NCBI RefSeq assembly: GCF_008806345.1
Contig: NZ_VZZJ01000002.1
Span: 186,001-250,000, forward strand
Length of the DNA stretch: 64,000 nucleotides
Source: Methylobacterium planeticum
Lineage (GTDB): Bacteria; Pseudomonadota; Alphaproteobacteria; Rhizobiales; Beijerinckiaceae
Reading direction: 5' to 3'
Shown: positions 52,562 through 60,405 of the stretch, piece by piece
How positions within the stretch are numbered: position 1 is the first letter of the stretch
How the letters are laid out: each line of letters begins with the position of its first letter
The notes under the pieces: generated by a model
What the model saw: only the letters and a program-made list of their open reading frames with translations
What the model was told of the DNA's origin: nothing
Database searches by the model: none
Translations under genes and position numbers: made by a program

Positions 52562-53239
52562 ATGCGGGCAGGGTTCCTCGTCGGCGGCGTCGTCCCGCTC
52601 CTGATCCTCGGCGCCGGCGCCCGGGCGGAGCCCGTCCCGGCCCTCGTCGACGCCGCGGCCCGGGTCCCCGGCCTGTCGGTCGAGATGCGCTACGCCGGCG
52701 CGGACAACTTCGTCGGGCGGCCCATCGCCGGCTACGAGGCGCCGCGCTGCCTGCTCACGCCGCAGGCCGCCGGGGCGCTCGCCCAGGTGCAGGCGGCGCT
52801 CGCCCCGGCCGGGCTCGGCCTCAAGGTGTTCGACTGCTACCGCCCGACCCGGGCGGTGGCGGATTTCGCCGCCTGGGCCCGGGACCCCGCCGACACCCGG
52901 ATGCGCCGGGCCTACTACCCCGACATCGACAAGCGCGACCTCTTCCGCCTCGGCTACATCGCCGAGCGCTCGAGCCATTCCCGAGGCTCGACCGCCGACC
53001 TCACCCTGGTGCGCAGCGCCGACGGGAGCGAGCTCGACATGGGCACCCCCTTCGACCATTTCGGCCCCCGCTCCGCCCCCGCCTCGCCCGACGTCACCCC
53101 GGAGCAGCGGGCGAATCGCGACCGCCTGCGGGACGCGATGCGGGCGGCGGGCTTCGCGCCCTATGCCGAGGAATGGTGGCACTTCACCCTCGCGGCCGAG
53201 CCCTACCCGGACACGGCCTTCGACGTGCCGGTGCGCTGA
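52562..53239 (+). CDS. D-alanyl-D-alanine dipeptidase (VanX/DdpX family), secreted
   Basis: A 225-residue Zn dipeptidase with a signal peptide (FLVGGVVPLLILGAGARAE). VanX family motifs: FDCYRPTRAV, the Zn ligands SSHSRGSTADLTL (His and Asp) and EEWWHFTL (catalytic Glu and Zn His). It probably degrades free D-Ala-D-Ala in the periplasm for reuse, not vancomycin resistance, as no vanH/vanA is nearby. I chose ATG 52562; GTG 52556 overlaps the EamA stop and adds two residues. Confidence 0.92.
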   Translation: MRAGFLVGGVVPLLILGAGARAEPVPALVDAAARVPGLSVEMRYAGADNFVGRPIAGYEAPRCLLTPQAAGALAQVQAALAPAGLGLKVFDCYRPTRAVADFAAWARDPADTRMRRAYYPDIDKRDLFRLGYIAERSSHSRGSTADLTLVRSADGSELDMGTPFDHFGPRSAPASPDVTPEQRANRDRLRDAMRAAGFAPYAEEWWHFTLAAEPYPDTAFDVPVR

Positions 53240-53284
53240 GCCGCGGGGCGGGGACGCAGCCTGCGGCAGCGTCCGGCGGTACAG

Positions 53285-53400
53285 GATGGAATCAATCCAA
53301 ATAAAAACTTCAAGATAGTCCCCGTCGTTGCGCTTTGTAGTATTTCCAATATTTGAACTTGCTCTTGATTACATGACGAATTCTCGTCATCTCTGGCCGC
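53285..53400. other. A+T-rich island upstream of a small-gene pair
   Basis: Between the dipeptidase gene and 53473 the base composition drops sharply to about 60% A+T for roughly 110 bp, with AATAAAAAC and TATTTCCAATATTTG. No ORF with coding-like codon use lies in it. It could be a promoter region or a remnant of foreign DNA. Confidence 0.5.
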
Positions 53401-53472
53401 AAGGCGAGATGGCGCCGGCCCGAGGGCGGCCGTTGCCCGTCTCGTCGCCGATTCCGAGCGACGGAGACCGAC

Positions 53473-53646
53473 ATGGTAGGGGCACTCGACCTGATCCGCG
53501 GATGGACGCGGCTCGCATGGTGGGACGGATCCTGCCTCGACCTGCGGCTGCACCGGCTCGGCGACCTCATCGACTTCATGGCGGCCGCCCCCGAGCCCGC
53601 ACGGGTCCGCGGCGGCGGGCGGACCCTCCCGGGGGACCGCGCATGA
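53473..53646 (+). CDS. Small hypothetical protein, 57 residues
   Basis: ATG 53473 with GGAGA 8 nt upstream, TGA at 53644-53646 overlapping the next gene's ATG (ATGA). The product has a compact hydrophobic first half (ALDLIRGWTRLAWWDGSC, LHRLGDLIDFM) and a Pro/Arg/Gly-rich tail. Codon use is GC-rich at third positions as in real genes here. The family is not recognised. It sits right after an A+T-rich island. Confidence 0.55.
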   Translation: MVGALDLIRGWTRLAWWDGSCLDLRLHRLGDLIDFMAAAPEPARVRGGGRTLPGDRA

Positions 53647-53972
53647 GCGCCGGGCTCGCGCGGGCTCGGGGGCGGCCGAGCGACGACGAGGCGCACCAGG
53701 CCGCGCTGGAGCAGGCGCTGATCCGCGCCTTCTGGCAGAGCATCGGGCGCCACCCGCTGCCGGTGATGACGGCGCTGGAGACGGCGGCGCGGGTGGTCGG
53801 GACCCTCTACGGGCAGGTGGCGCAGGCGCATGAGGGCCCGGGCGGCTGCCGCTGCGGCTGGGTGCCGGACCCGGATTGCGACCTGATCGTGCTGGAGGCG
53901 AACCTCGCCGCGGCCCTGCTGCAGCCGGCCCCTCCGAGCCTCGCCCGGATGGCGGTGGCGGGCCAGGCCTGA
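53643..53972 (+). CDS. Hypothetical protein with a Cys pair, 109 residues
   Basis: ATG 53643 overlaps the stop of the 57-residue ORF, suggesting coupled translation. The product has two helices (HQAALEQALIRAFWQSIGRH and LPVMTALETAARVVGTLYGQVA). A Cys-containing turn GGCRCGWVPDPDCD follows, then LIVLEANLAAALL. The three Cys could bind metal or form a disulfide. No family is recognised. Confidence 0.6.
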   Translation: MSAGLARARGRPSDDEAHQAALEQALIRAFWQSIGRHPLPVMTALETAARVVGTLYGQVAQAHEGPGGCRCGWVPDPDCDLIVLEANLAAALLQPAPPSLARMAVAGQA

Positions 53973-54087
53973 ACGTCCGGGCCGCCGCGGGGGCCGATCG
54001 TCCCGGCGGTTACGCTTCCCTCACATCTCCCGCCGATCATGGGGGCGCGGCGCATGAAGCCTCGGCGCCCCTGGCGGGAGATCGCGG

Positions 54088-54279
54088 ATGGACGAATTCT
54101 ATCGCGGCATCGAGACGTCGCTGCTCGCCCTGAGCCTCGCCCTCGGCATCGGGGCCTTCTCGGCCTCGGCCCTGCCGCGGCCCCACGCGGCGCCAGCCGG
54201 CCTGATCGGCGGGGCCGGGACCGGGGTCTCCGTGACCCTGCCGATGCTCACCGTCACGGCGGATCTCCCCGCGCGCTGA
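54088..54279 (+). CDS. Small secreted or membrane protein, 63 residues
   Basis: ATG 54088 with GGGAG 8 nt upstream. The first half is hydrophobic (SLLALSLALGIGAFSASAL), either a signal or one membrane helix, and the rest is a short Ala/Gly/Val-rich tail with VSVTLPMLTVTADL. No family recognised. Confidence 0.5.
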   Translation: MDEFYRGIETSLLALSLALGIGAFSASALPRPHAAPAGLIGGAGTGVSVTLPMLTVTADLPAR

Positions 54280-54333
54280 CGGGGGCCCGGGCGGGGAGAT
54301 CCGCCCGGGGAACCGGTCGTCAGGACCGGGCGG

Positions 54334-55164
54334 TCAGGAAAGAACCTGCGCCGGCTTCGGGTTCTGCGCGCCGGCCGCCTTGCGGTCGCCCCGGCGCATC
54401 CAGAACAGCCCGAGGCAGGCCAACGCGGCGAGCACCAGCACGCCCTGTGCCCCGAGGGCCTCCCAGCTGCCGTTGAAGCCGAGATCGGTCACGAAGGCGG
54501 GCACGCCGTCGTTGTGGACGGGCACGATCGTCTGCTCCTGGAACTCCTGCAGGGCCTGGCCGACGAGGCGCAGGCCCATCACGAACAGGAACGCAGAGGT
54601 GATCAGGAACATCGGCCGCAGCGGCAGGCGCAGCGCCAGCCACTGCATCGCCACGAACACCGCCGCGAGGGCGATGGCCGCGAGGCCGAGGCCGGAGAGG
54701 AGCGAGCTGTCGAAGCCGTTGGCGGTCTTGGCCAGGGCGTGCAGGAACAGCACCGTCTCGGCTCCCTCGCGGAACACCGCCAGGAAGGCGATGCCGGCGA
54801 GGGACAGCACCGTGCCGGCCCCCAGCGCCCGCTCGGCCATCCGGTTCAGGTCCGTCTGCCAGGCCCTGGGATCCTGCCGCAGGAACAGCCAGCCGCTCAT
54901 GTAGAACATCAGGGCGGCGGCCAGCAGCATGACGGCGGCCTCCATCAGGTCGTTGTGGTTGCCGTCGAAGTAGGTCTCGAACACCCAGGCCATGCCGAGG
55001 CTCGCGAGCGCCGCCGCCCCCGCCCCGGCATAGAGCGGGGTGGTCCGCTCCGGCGCGCCGGCCCGCCGCAGGAACGCGGCGAGCGCCGCGATGACCAGAA
55101 GCGCCTCCAGGCCCTCACGAAACAGGATCGTGAAGGCCTGAACGAACGTGGACCCGTCCGTCAT
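54334..55164 (-). CDS. FTR1-family high-affinity iron permease
   Basis: A 276-residue inner-membrane protein with about seven helices and both REGxE iron-binding motifs: FREGLEALLVIAAL (near residue 15) and FREGAETVLFLHAL (near 130). FTR1/EfeU proteins import Fe2+/Fe3+ with a periplasmic partner. No EfeO, EfeB or P19-type gene lies next to it, so it is a solitary permease gene. An Irr-like box lies 67 bp upstream of its start, consistent with iron control. Confidence 0.92.
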   Translation of the reverse strand: MTDGSTFVQAFTILFREGLEALLVIAALAAFLRRAGAPERTTPLYAGAGAAALASLGMAWVFETYFDGNHNDLMEAAVMLLAAALMFYMSGWLFLRQDPRAWQTDLNRMAERALGAGTVLSLAGIAFLAVFREGAETVLFLHALAKTANGFDSSLLSGLGLAAIALAAVFVAMQWLALRLPLRPMFLITSAFLFVMGLRLVGQALQEFQEQTIVPVHNDGVPAFVTDLGFNGSWEALGAQGVLVLAALACLGLFWMRRGDRKAAGAQNPKPAQVLS

Positions 55165-55230
55165 GATCGATCTCCAGTTTGGAAGCGTTCAAAAACAGGC
55201 GCAGGCATGATCAGCGCCCGTCCCTTGAAG

Positions 55231-55247
55231 CTTAGAAGTGTTCTTAA
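55231..55247. promoter_or_regulatory. Irr-type iron control element (ICE-like)
   Basis: CTTAGAA-GTG-TTCTTAA matches the rhizobial ICE pattern TTTAGAA-N3-TTCTAAA at 12 of 14 fixed positions. It is about 67 bp upstream of the FTR1 permease start. Irr usually represses or activates iron genes by haem status, so this is a plausible site. Confidence 0.55.
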
Positions 55248-55266
55248 GAAGAATGTTTCCAGGGCA

Positions 55267-55290
55267 AGATCTGCAGCGTTCCGCAGATCT
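55267..55290. promoter_or_regulatory. Perfect inverted repeat
   Basis: AGATCTGC (55267-55274) and GCAGATCT (55283-55290) form a perfect 8-bp inverted repeat with an 8-bp spacer, in the divergent gap beside the iron permease. It could be an operator; the protein is unknown. Confidence 0.45.
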
Positions 55291-55545
55291 GCTTTGCGCG
55301 TTCTGACTATGCTTCCGCGCAACCGGCCGCAAGTCCCCGGCGCGCGGCGTGGCGCCGCGACGCGGCCTCTGCCGGCCGCAGCCCGCGATGCGCTGGATCA
55401 CGTCGGCGTGAACAAACTCCTGCAGACCCTGCAACCGAATCCCCCCGTCGCGAATTACCGCAGCAGAGAGCCGGCCGTACCCGGCCGTACAATCCCGACA
55501 TCAAGCAAGTGACGCGTCCGCCGAGGGCGTGCGGGCAGGACCACG

Positions 55546-55803
55546 ATGGCGATGAAATCTGCGGGACTTGGCTTCGCGGCCGTGATTCTTCTGGCATTCG
55601 GCGCCGTCTCCGGCGCCGCGGCGGCTCCGGTCGGCGACAAGGTCGCCACCAAGGTCGCGGATGCCGGCCAGTCCCTGCGCCCGGTGGCCGCCGTGGCCGA
55701 GGGCGAGGACGAGGGCGAGACCGCCAATTGCAGCCGCACCCGCCGCCGCCTCTGGGTCGAGGGCGAGGGCTGGATCGTGCGCCGGATCACGACTTGCCGC
55801 TGA
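55546..55803 (+). CDS. Small secreted protein with two cysteines, 85 residues
   Basis: A signal peptide (LGFAAVILLAFGAVSGAAAAP) precedes a 55-residue acidic then basic mature part ending TANCSRTRRRLWVEGEGWIV and a final TTCR. Two Cys could form a disulfide. AGGA lies 5 nt before ATG 55546; ATG 55552 is an alternative. Similar small proteins recur in Methylobacterium; function unknown. A clear intrinsic terminator follows. Confidence 0.75.
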   Translation: MAMKSAGLGFAAVILLAFGAVSGAAAAPVGDKVATKVADAGQSLRPVAAVAEGEDEGETANCSRTRRRLWVEGEGWIVRRITTCR

Positions 55804-55849
55804 AATTACCGCTGAACTTGCGGTTGACCCTGCCGCCGCCCCGTCGAGG

Positions 55850-55874
55850 CCCCGCGCATGTCGCGGGGTTTTTT
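55850..55874 (+). terminator. Rho-independent terminator
   Basis: CCCCGCG and CGCGGGG form a perfect 7-bp stem with a 5-nt loop, followed by TTTTTT (55869-55874). It lies about 45 bp after the 85-residue secreted-protein gene. Confidence 0.9.
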
Positions 55875-56000
55875 GTGGGCGGAGCCTGGGATCGGCCGGC
55901 CTTAAGCACTCTGCGCGGCTGGCCTCGGGCGCCCGCGCGGAACGAACCTGCGGCGCGCGGGGTTCAGACCGAACGTCCTGTCGCGTCGGAGCGTTGCCGC

Positions 56001-56492
56001 ATGTCACGAATCCTCTCCTTGCGCCGCCTCTCCTTGCGCCACCCCGCGCGTGACGTGCTGCTCGCCCTGGCGCTCTGCGGCGGGCTCGCGGCACCGGCCG
56101 CCGCCCAGAACCTGACCTATGTGGGCGGGACCCCCCCGGGCTACGTCGACGGCTATGGCCTCGGCGGCAACCTCGTCGGGGGTGCCTATGTGGGGGCGCC
56201 ACTCACCCGCTTCCCGAGCCCGCGCGAGCTGGTCCCGCCGGCCTGGGGCTACGGCACCTACGGGGTGCCGACGGTCTCGGGCATCCGCCGCGCCCCCGTC
56301 GGCGAGCCGACCGTCTACGTCATCGACAGCCCCGCTCCGCGTCCGAGATCCTCCACACGGGCCTCGTCGCGCGCCCGCGTCCTCACGCGGGACCACGACG
56401 GCCAGTGGTCCCAGCTCGAGTCCGGCGGCGCCCGGGGGGCCTCCTACTCGGGCGGCGCCCGCATCATTTCGGTGACGGTGCCCCGCCGCTGA
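56001..56492 (+). CDS. Secreted Gly/Tyr/Pro-rich protein, 163 residues
   Basis: A signal peptide with likely cleavage after AAAQ (VLLALALCGGLAAPAAAQ) is followed by a Gly/Tyr/Pro-rich part (PPGYVDGYGLGGNL, AWGYGTYGVPTVSGIRR). A basic Ser/Arg linker and a short C-terminal strand (GGARIISVTVPRR) follow. No known domain; probably periplasmic or outer-membrane associated. Its 3' end overlaps the convergent 56464-56928 gene by 29 bp. Confidence 0.7.
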   Translation: MSRILSLRRLSLRHPARDVLLALALCGGLAAPAAAQNLTYVGGTPPGYVDGYGLGGNLVGGAYVGAPLTRFPSPRELVPPAWGYGTYGVPTVSGIRRAPVGEPTVYVIDSPAPRPRSSTRASSRARVLTRDHDGQWSQLESGGARGASYSGGARIISVTVPRR

Positions 56493-56928
56493 CCGGCCCG
56501 GGCCCCGGACCCTCGCCGGGCTTCGTGTCGCTGCCGGGCTTCGTGCCCCCGAGCCCCGCGAACCAACCCGCGTAGGCCGTGTTGCGCACCATGCGGCGGT
56601 TCTCGTCCGGCGCCCCGTCCGTCCACCAGACCGGGCCGCGCTCGCCGAGCGCCACCTTCGCGGCGTCGACCGCCCCCCGCGCCGAGGCGAGGGCGCCCGC
56701 CGCATCCGGCGATCCGGTGCGCTCCGCGGCCTTGGCGGCCCGCACGGCGCGGCGCGCCGCCATCAGCTCCGCCACGAGGTCCCGGCGCCGCGCCTCCGGC
56801 AGGGACGGGTCCGCCCGGCGCCAGAGCCTGCCGCGAACCACGAAGTAACGGCGATCCGGCGTGACCGGATGGCTGTCGCGTTGCTGAAGATTGCCGGCAT
56901 CGGGTTGGCCGTCATCTGCATTCGACAA
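56464..56928 (-). CDS. Conserved hypothetical protein, TTG start
   Basis: A 154-residue protein with a conserved-looking N-terminal half DRRYFVVRGRLWRRADPSL and ARRRDLVAELMAARRAVRAAK, a middle with RGPVWWTDGAPDENRRMVRN and a Pro/Gly-rich tail. The only in-frame start after the upstream stop is TTG at 56926-56928, without a clear ribosome site. I know similar proteins in Methylobacterium but no function. It is convergent with the secreted protein and overlaps it. Confidence 0.65.
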   Translation of the reverse strand: MSNADDGQPDAGNLQQRDSHPVTPDRRYFVVRGRLWRRADPSLPEARRRDLVAELMAARRAVRAAKAAERTGSPDAAGALASARGAVDAAKVALGERGPVWWTDGAPDENRRMVRNTAYAGWFAGLGGTKPGSDTKPGEGPGPGPVSGGAPSPK

Positions 56929-57041
56929 GGTTACGGCGTCCGATCACGGGGCGTGCGGCCGGCCTGCCGCCTTGGGGACAAATTAAGGTTTGGCCGCGCA
57001 GGATGGGTGAGCCCGTTCCGCCCGCGCGAAAGTCTGCATCC

Positions 57042-57938
57042 ATGCATATCATGATCGTCGATTCGAGCCGGGTGGTGCTGAAGATCATCACCGCCCTGCT
57101 CGAGCCGCGCGGGCACAGGGTCGATGCCTTCACGGATTCGAGCGAGGCGCTCACGTTCCTGAATGATACGCCCTCCGTGCGCGTGCTGATCACCAGCCTC
57201 GAGGTCCGGCCGATCAGCGGACTGGAGCTGTGCTGGTCCGCGCGCCTGCTCGCGGAGGCGCGCCGGCCGCTCTACGTCATCACCATGTCCTCGGCGCGCA
57301 ATGCCCGCAACCTCGCCGAGGCCCTCGACAGCGGCGCCGACGACTTCATCGAGAAGCCCCCGGGGGCCGAGGAGCTGCATGCCCGCCTGCGCGCGGCCGA
57401 GCGCCTCACCACCATGCAGGAGGAGCTGATCCGCCTCGCCGAGACCGATTCGCTGACCGGGCTCCTCAACCGCCGCGCCTTCTTCGCGCGGGCTCGGGAC
57501 GCGGCCGAGCGCGCCGGCAATCACGGCCGCATGGCCGCGATCCTCGCCGATATCGACCATTTCAAGCGCATCAACGACGAGCACGGCCACGATGTCGGCG
57601 ACGCGGCGATCCAGGCGGTGGCCAAGCTGCTCGGCGCGGACGGGATCGTCGGCCGCCTCGGCGGCGAGGAATTCGCGATCGTGCTGCCGAACCGCTCCCT
57701 CGAGGAGGGGGAGGCCTGCGCCGGCCGCCTGCGCCTCCTCGTGCGCGACCTGCGGGTGCGCGGCGCCCGCGGCCCGGTGCGGCTCGCCTGCAGCTTCGGC
57801 GTCAGCGAGTGGTCGGAGAGCGAGACCGTCGAGGGCCTGCTGAAGCGGGCCGACATCGCCCTCTACGAGGCCAAGACGACGGGGCGCGACCGCGTGGTCT
57901 CGGCCGCCACCGACCTGATCCTGGCCCGCACCGCCTGA
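57042..57938 (+). CDS. Diguanylate cyclase with a degenerate receiver domain
   Basis: A 298-residue protein: receiver-like domain (1-115) and GGDEF domain (about 130-290). The cyclase motif is GGEEF at 207-211 with ADIDHFKRINDEHGHDVGD before it, so it should make c-di-GMP. The receiver lacks the phospho-accepting Asp (ITSLEVRPISG, Ser52 at that place) but keeps Lys in EKPPG. The inhibitory RxxD site expected at about 198-201 is absent, so product feedback may be lost. ATG 57042 starts MHIMIVDSS; upstream Met at 57003 is less likely. Confidence 0.9.
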   Translation: MHIMIVDSSRVVLKIITALLEPRGHRVDAFTDSSEALTFLNDTPSVRVLITSLEVRPISGLELCWSARLLAEARRPLYVITMSSARNARNLAEALDSGADDFIEKPPGAEELHARLRAAERLTTMQEELIRLAETDSLTGLLNRRAFFARARDAAERAGNHGRMAAILADIDHFKRINDEHGHDVGDAAIQAVAKLLGADGIVGRLGGEEFAIVLPNRSLEEGEACAGRLRLLVRDLRVRGARGPVRLACSFGVSEWSESETVEGLLKRADIALYEAKTTGRDRVVSAATDLILARTA

Positions 57939-58180
57939 CCGGCTCCGGGCGCGGGAGCACGGATCTGGCCCGATGGCTGCAACTGGTGCGAATCGGTACA
58001 CGGATCGTTAACGGGTCTGTCCCGATCCGGAACAGATTTCGGGACAATTTGATCGAAAATCCGGGATTTACCCGTTTCGGGCCCTCCGAAGCCCTTCTAA
58101 GTCACTGGAACGACTCTTGAAACCTCTCCCCCAGGCCCGGCCGAGCTGTTTCGCGGCGGGAACAAGAGGGGTGAGGCGGC

Positions 58181-58861
58181 ATGAGTCGAGCCGTGGACGT
58201 TCTGGTCCTGGATGAGTTGCGGGAGGCCAGCCCGACACTTCGCGCATCGCTGGAGCACATGCCGGTCCTGCACACGATCGGCGAGTCCGAGCTGAAGCAG
58301 GACGGCGCCGGCACGATCGCGCTGGTCTTCGTCGACGAGGCGCGCCCCGCCGACGGCAGCGCGCGGCTCGCCGGCCTCAAGGAACGCTGGCCGGCCCTGC
58401 GCACCCTCGTGGCCTTCCAGGCCCTGACGGGCGACGCCCTCCACGGCCTGCTCGCGGCCGGCGCGGACGCCTTCATCGCTCGCAACGCCTCGGCCTACGA
58501 CGTCTGCACCGCGCTGCTCGCGCTGGCGGACGGCCAGGCCTGCCTCACCGGCGCCCCGGTGCCGGACGCCCCCGAGCCCGGCGACGTCCTCGGGCTGACG
58601 CCGCGGGAGGCGGAGGTGCTGCGCTTCCTCAGCGCGGGCTTCAGCAACAAGGAGGTGGCGCGCCGTCTCTCCCTCAGCGTGCGCACCGTGGAGACCCACC
58701 GCCTCAACCTGCGGCGTAAGACCCAGACCGGCCGCCTGAAGGACCTGGTCTCCCTCGCCCGGCAGCTCGGCCTCGCCCCCGTGGTCGATGCCGAGCCGGC
58801 GCGCCGGACCGGCGAGGGGAGTGCGCGCCGCCCGGAACGGGACGGGGCGGCGCACCATTGA
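58181..58861 (+). CDS. LuxR-type response-regulator protein
   Basis: A 226-residue protein with an N-terminal receiver-like domain (VDVLVLDELREAS, IALVFVDEARPAD, GADAFIARNAS) and a C-terminal LuxR HTH: LTPREAEVLRFLSAGFSNKEVARRLSLSVRTVETHRLNLRRK. The receiver is divergent (single Asp at the acidic start), so phosphorylation is uncertain. The last 25 residues are a basic tail. It follows the diguanylate cyclase by 242 bp and is convergent with cydA. Confidence 0.85.
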   Translation: MSRAVDVLVLDELREASPTLRASLEHMPVLHTIGESELKQDGAGTIALVFVDEARPADGSARLAGLKERWPALRTLVAFQALTGDALHGLLAAGADAFIARNASAYDVCTALLALADGQACLTGAPVPDAPEPGDVLGLTPREAEVLRFLSAGFSNKEVARRLSLSVRTVETHRLNLRRKTQTGRLKDLVSLARQLGLAPVVDAEPARRTGEGSARRPERDGAAHH

Positions 58862-58879
58862 GGCTTCGCCGCCCCCGGC

Positions 58880-60295
58880 TCAAGCCGGGTTCGGCTTGAG
58901 ATCCTCGTTGACCGCCGAGAGGGGCCGCTTCGGCTTGCGACCGATGTCGCTGCCGCGCACCGCCTCCTCCAGCGGCTCGGGCCCCTTCCGCAGGAGCTTG
59001 GCGAGGTAATAGCTGCCGAACCCGAAGATGATCGCGTAGGCGATTAGGAACGCGATCAGCGAGGTCGTCACGGCCTGGGTGGTCAGCGGGGAATGGGCAT
59101 CCGCGGTGCGCAGCTGCCCGTAGACGATGTAGGGCTGGCGCCCGATCTCGGCGGTGAACCAGCCGAACAGCACCGCCCCGAATCCGGACGGCGTCATCAG
59201 CATCGCGCAGGTGAGGAAGAGGCGGTTGCTGTAGAGGGTGCCGCGCCAGCGCAGGAGCAGGCTCCACAGGCTCAGGGCCAGCATCGCCATGCCGATCGCC
59301 ACCATGATGCGGAACGAGTAGAAGACCGGCCAGACCGGGGGCCGCTGGTCCGGGGGCACGTCCTTCAGGCCCGGCACCACGCCCGAGAAATCGTGCGTCA
59401 GGATGAAGCTGCCGAGCTTCGGGATGCCGATCTCGAAGTCGTTCCTCTCCTCCTTCATGTTGGGGATCGCGAAGAGCAGCAGGGGCATGTCCGCCTGCCG
59501 CTCCCAGTTCGCCTCGATCGCCGCGAGCTTGGTCGGCTGCAGCTTCAGCACCGCGAGGCCGTGCGCGTCGCCGATGAAGATCTGGATCGGGGTGCAGATC
59601 ACCGCGAACCAGAGCGCCATGGAGAGGGAGAGCCGGGCGCCCGCCACCTTCGCGGGCGGCTCCTTGCGGGCGCGCAGGATCATCCAGGCCGACATGCCCG
59701 CCACCGCGAAGGCCGTGGTGAGGAAGCAGCCCAGCACCATGTGGGCGTAGCGGATCGGGAAGGACGGGTTGAAGATCACCTGCAGCCAGTCGGTGGCGAT
59801 GGCCCGGCCGTTCTCGACCACGAAGCCCGCGGGCGTCTGCATCCAGGAATTCGCCGACAGGATCCAGAAGGCCGAGACCAGGGTGCCGAAGGCGACCATG
59901 CAGGTCGACAGGAAGTGCAGCCGGTCGCCGACCCGCTCCCAGCCGAACAGCATGATGCCGAGGAAGCCCGCCTCCAGGAAGAAGGCCGTGATCACCTCGT
60001 ACTGGATCAGCGGCCCGAGCACGTTGCCGGTGAAGTCGGAGTAGCGCGACCAGTTCGTGCCGAGCTGGTAGCTCATCACGATGCCCGACACCACGCCGAG
60101 GCCGAAGGAGACGGCGAAGATCTTGACCCAGAACCGGTACAGGTTCCGGTACATCGGGTCGCCGGTCCAGAGCCACTGCGCCTCGAGGCGCGCCAGGAAG
60201 CTGGCGAGCCCGATGGTGAAGGACGGGAAGATGATGTGGAACGCCATGGTGAAGCCGAACTGGATGCGCGAGAGCAGCAGCGCGTCGACGTCCAT
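58880..60295 (-). CDS. cydA: Cytochrome bd ubiquinol oxidase subunit I (CioA-like), without subunit II
   Basis: Subunit I oxidises ubiquinol and carries haems b558, b595 and d. The 471-residue protein has about nine helices. The haem His is His20 in FTMAFHIIFPSF, with YAHMVLGCFLTTAF and the GRQPYIVYGQLRT stretch. The Q-loop is short, as in the cyanide-insensitive (CIO) type. AGGAGAGG lies before ATG 60295. Normally cydB follows directly; here the next gene downstream is a LuxR regulator on the opposite strand and upstream is topoisomerase IB, so cydB is absent from this locus. Confidence 0.93.
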   Translation of the reverse strand: MDVDALLLSRIQFGFTMAFHIIFPSFTIGLASFLARLEAQWLWTGDPMYRNLYRFWVKIFAVSFGLGVVSGIVMSYQLGTNWSRYSDFTGNVLGPLIQYEVITAFFLEAGFLGIMLFGWERVGDRLHFLSTCMVAFGTLVSAFWILSANSWMQTPAGFVVENGRAIATDWLQVIFNPSFPIRYAHMVLGCFLTTAFAVAGMSAWMILRARKEPPAKVAGARLSLSMALWFAVICTPIQIFIGDAHGLAVLKLQPTKLAAIEANWERQADMPLLLFAIPNMKEERNDFEIGIPKLGSFILTHDFSGVVPGLKDVPPDQRPPVWPVFYSFRIMVAIGMAMLALSLWSLLLRWRGTLYSNRLFLTCAMLMTPSGFGAVLFGWFTAEIGRQPYIVYGQLRTADAHSPLTTQAVTTSLIAFLIAYAIIFGFGSYYLAKLLRKGPEPLEEAVRGSDIGRKPKRPLSAVNEDLKPNPA

Positions 60296-60405
60296 GGCGT
60301 TTCCTCTCCTGCGGCACCGGCGGCCGGGCCCGTGGCGCACGAGTAAAGTCTGAGTTCGATTCCAACTTCAAGGGCGGGTGTGGCGTCGCCCCGCGTCGCG
60401 CGTGC

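Larger units (their letters stand above)
55165..55545. other. 381-bp divergent gap with likely operators
   Basis: The gap separates the iron permease gene from a small secreted protein gene. It is A+T-rich near the permease and holds the Irr-like box (55231-55247), the palindrome TTCTTAAGAA (55241-55250) and an inverted repeat (55267-55290). No ORF is convincing. Confidence 0.55.

Noticed and set aside
52562..53239. Vancomycin resistance (vanX) locus
   Set aside because: Only a VanX-like dipeptidase is present, with a signal peptide and no vanH, vanA or regulators; D-Ala-D-Ala recycling is the simpler reading.
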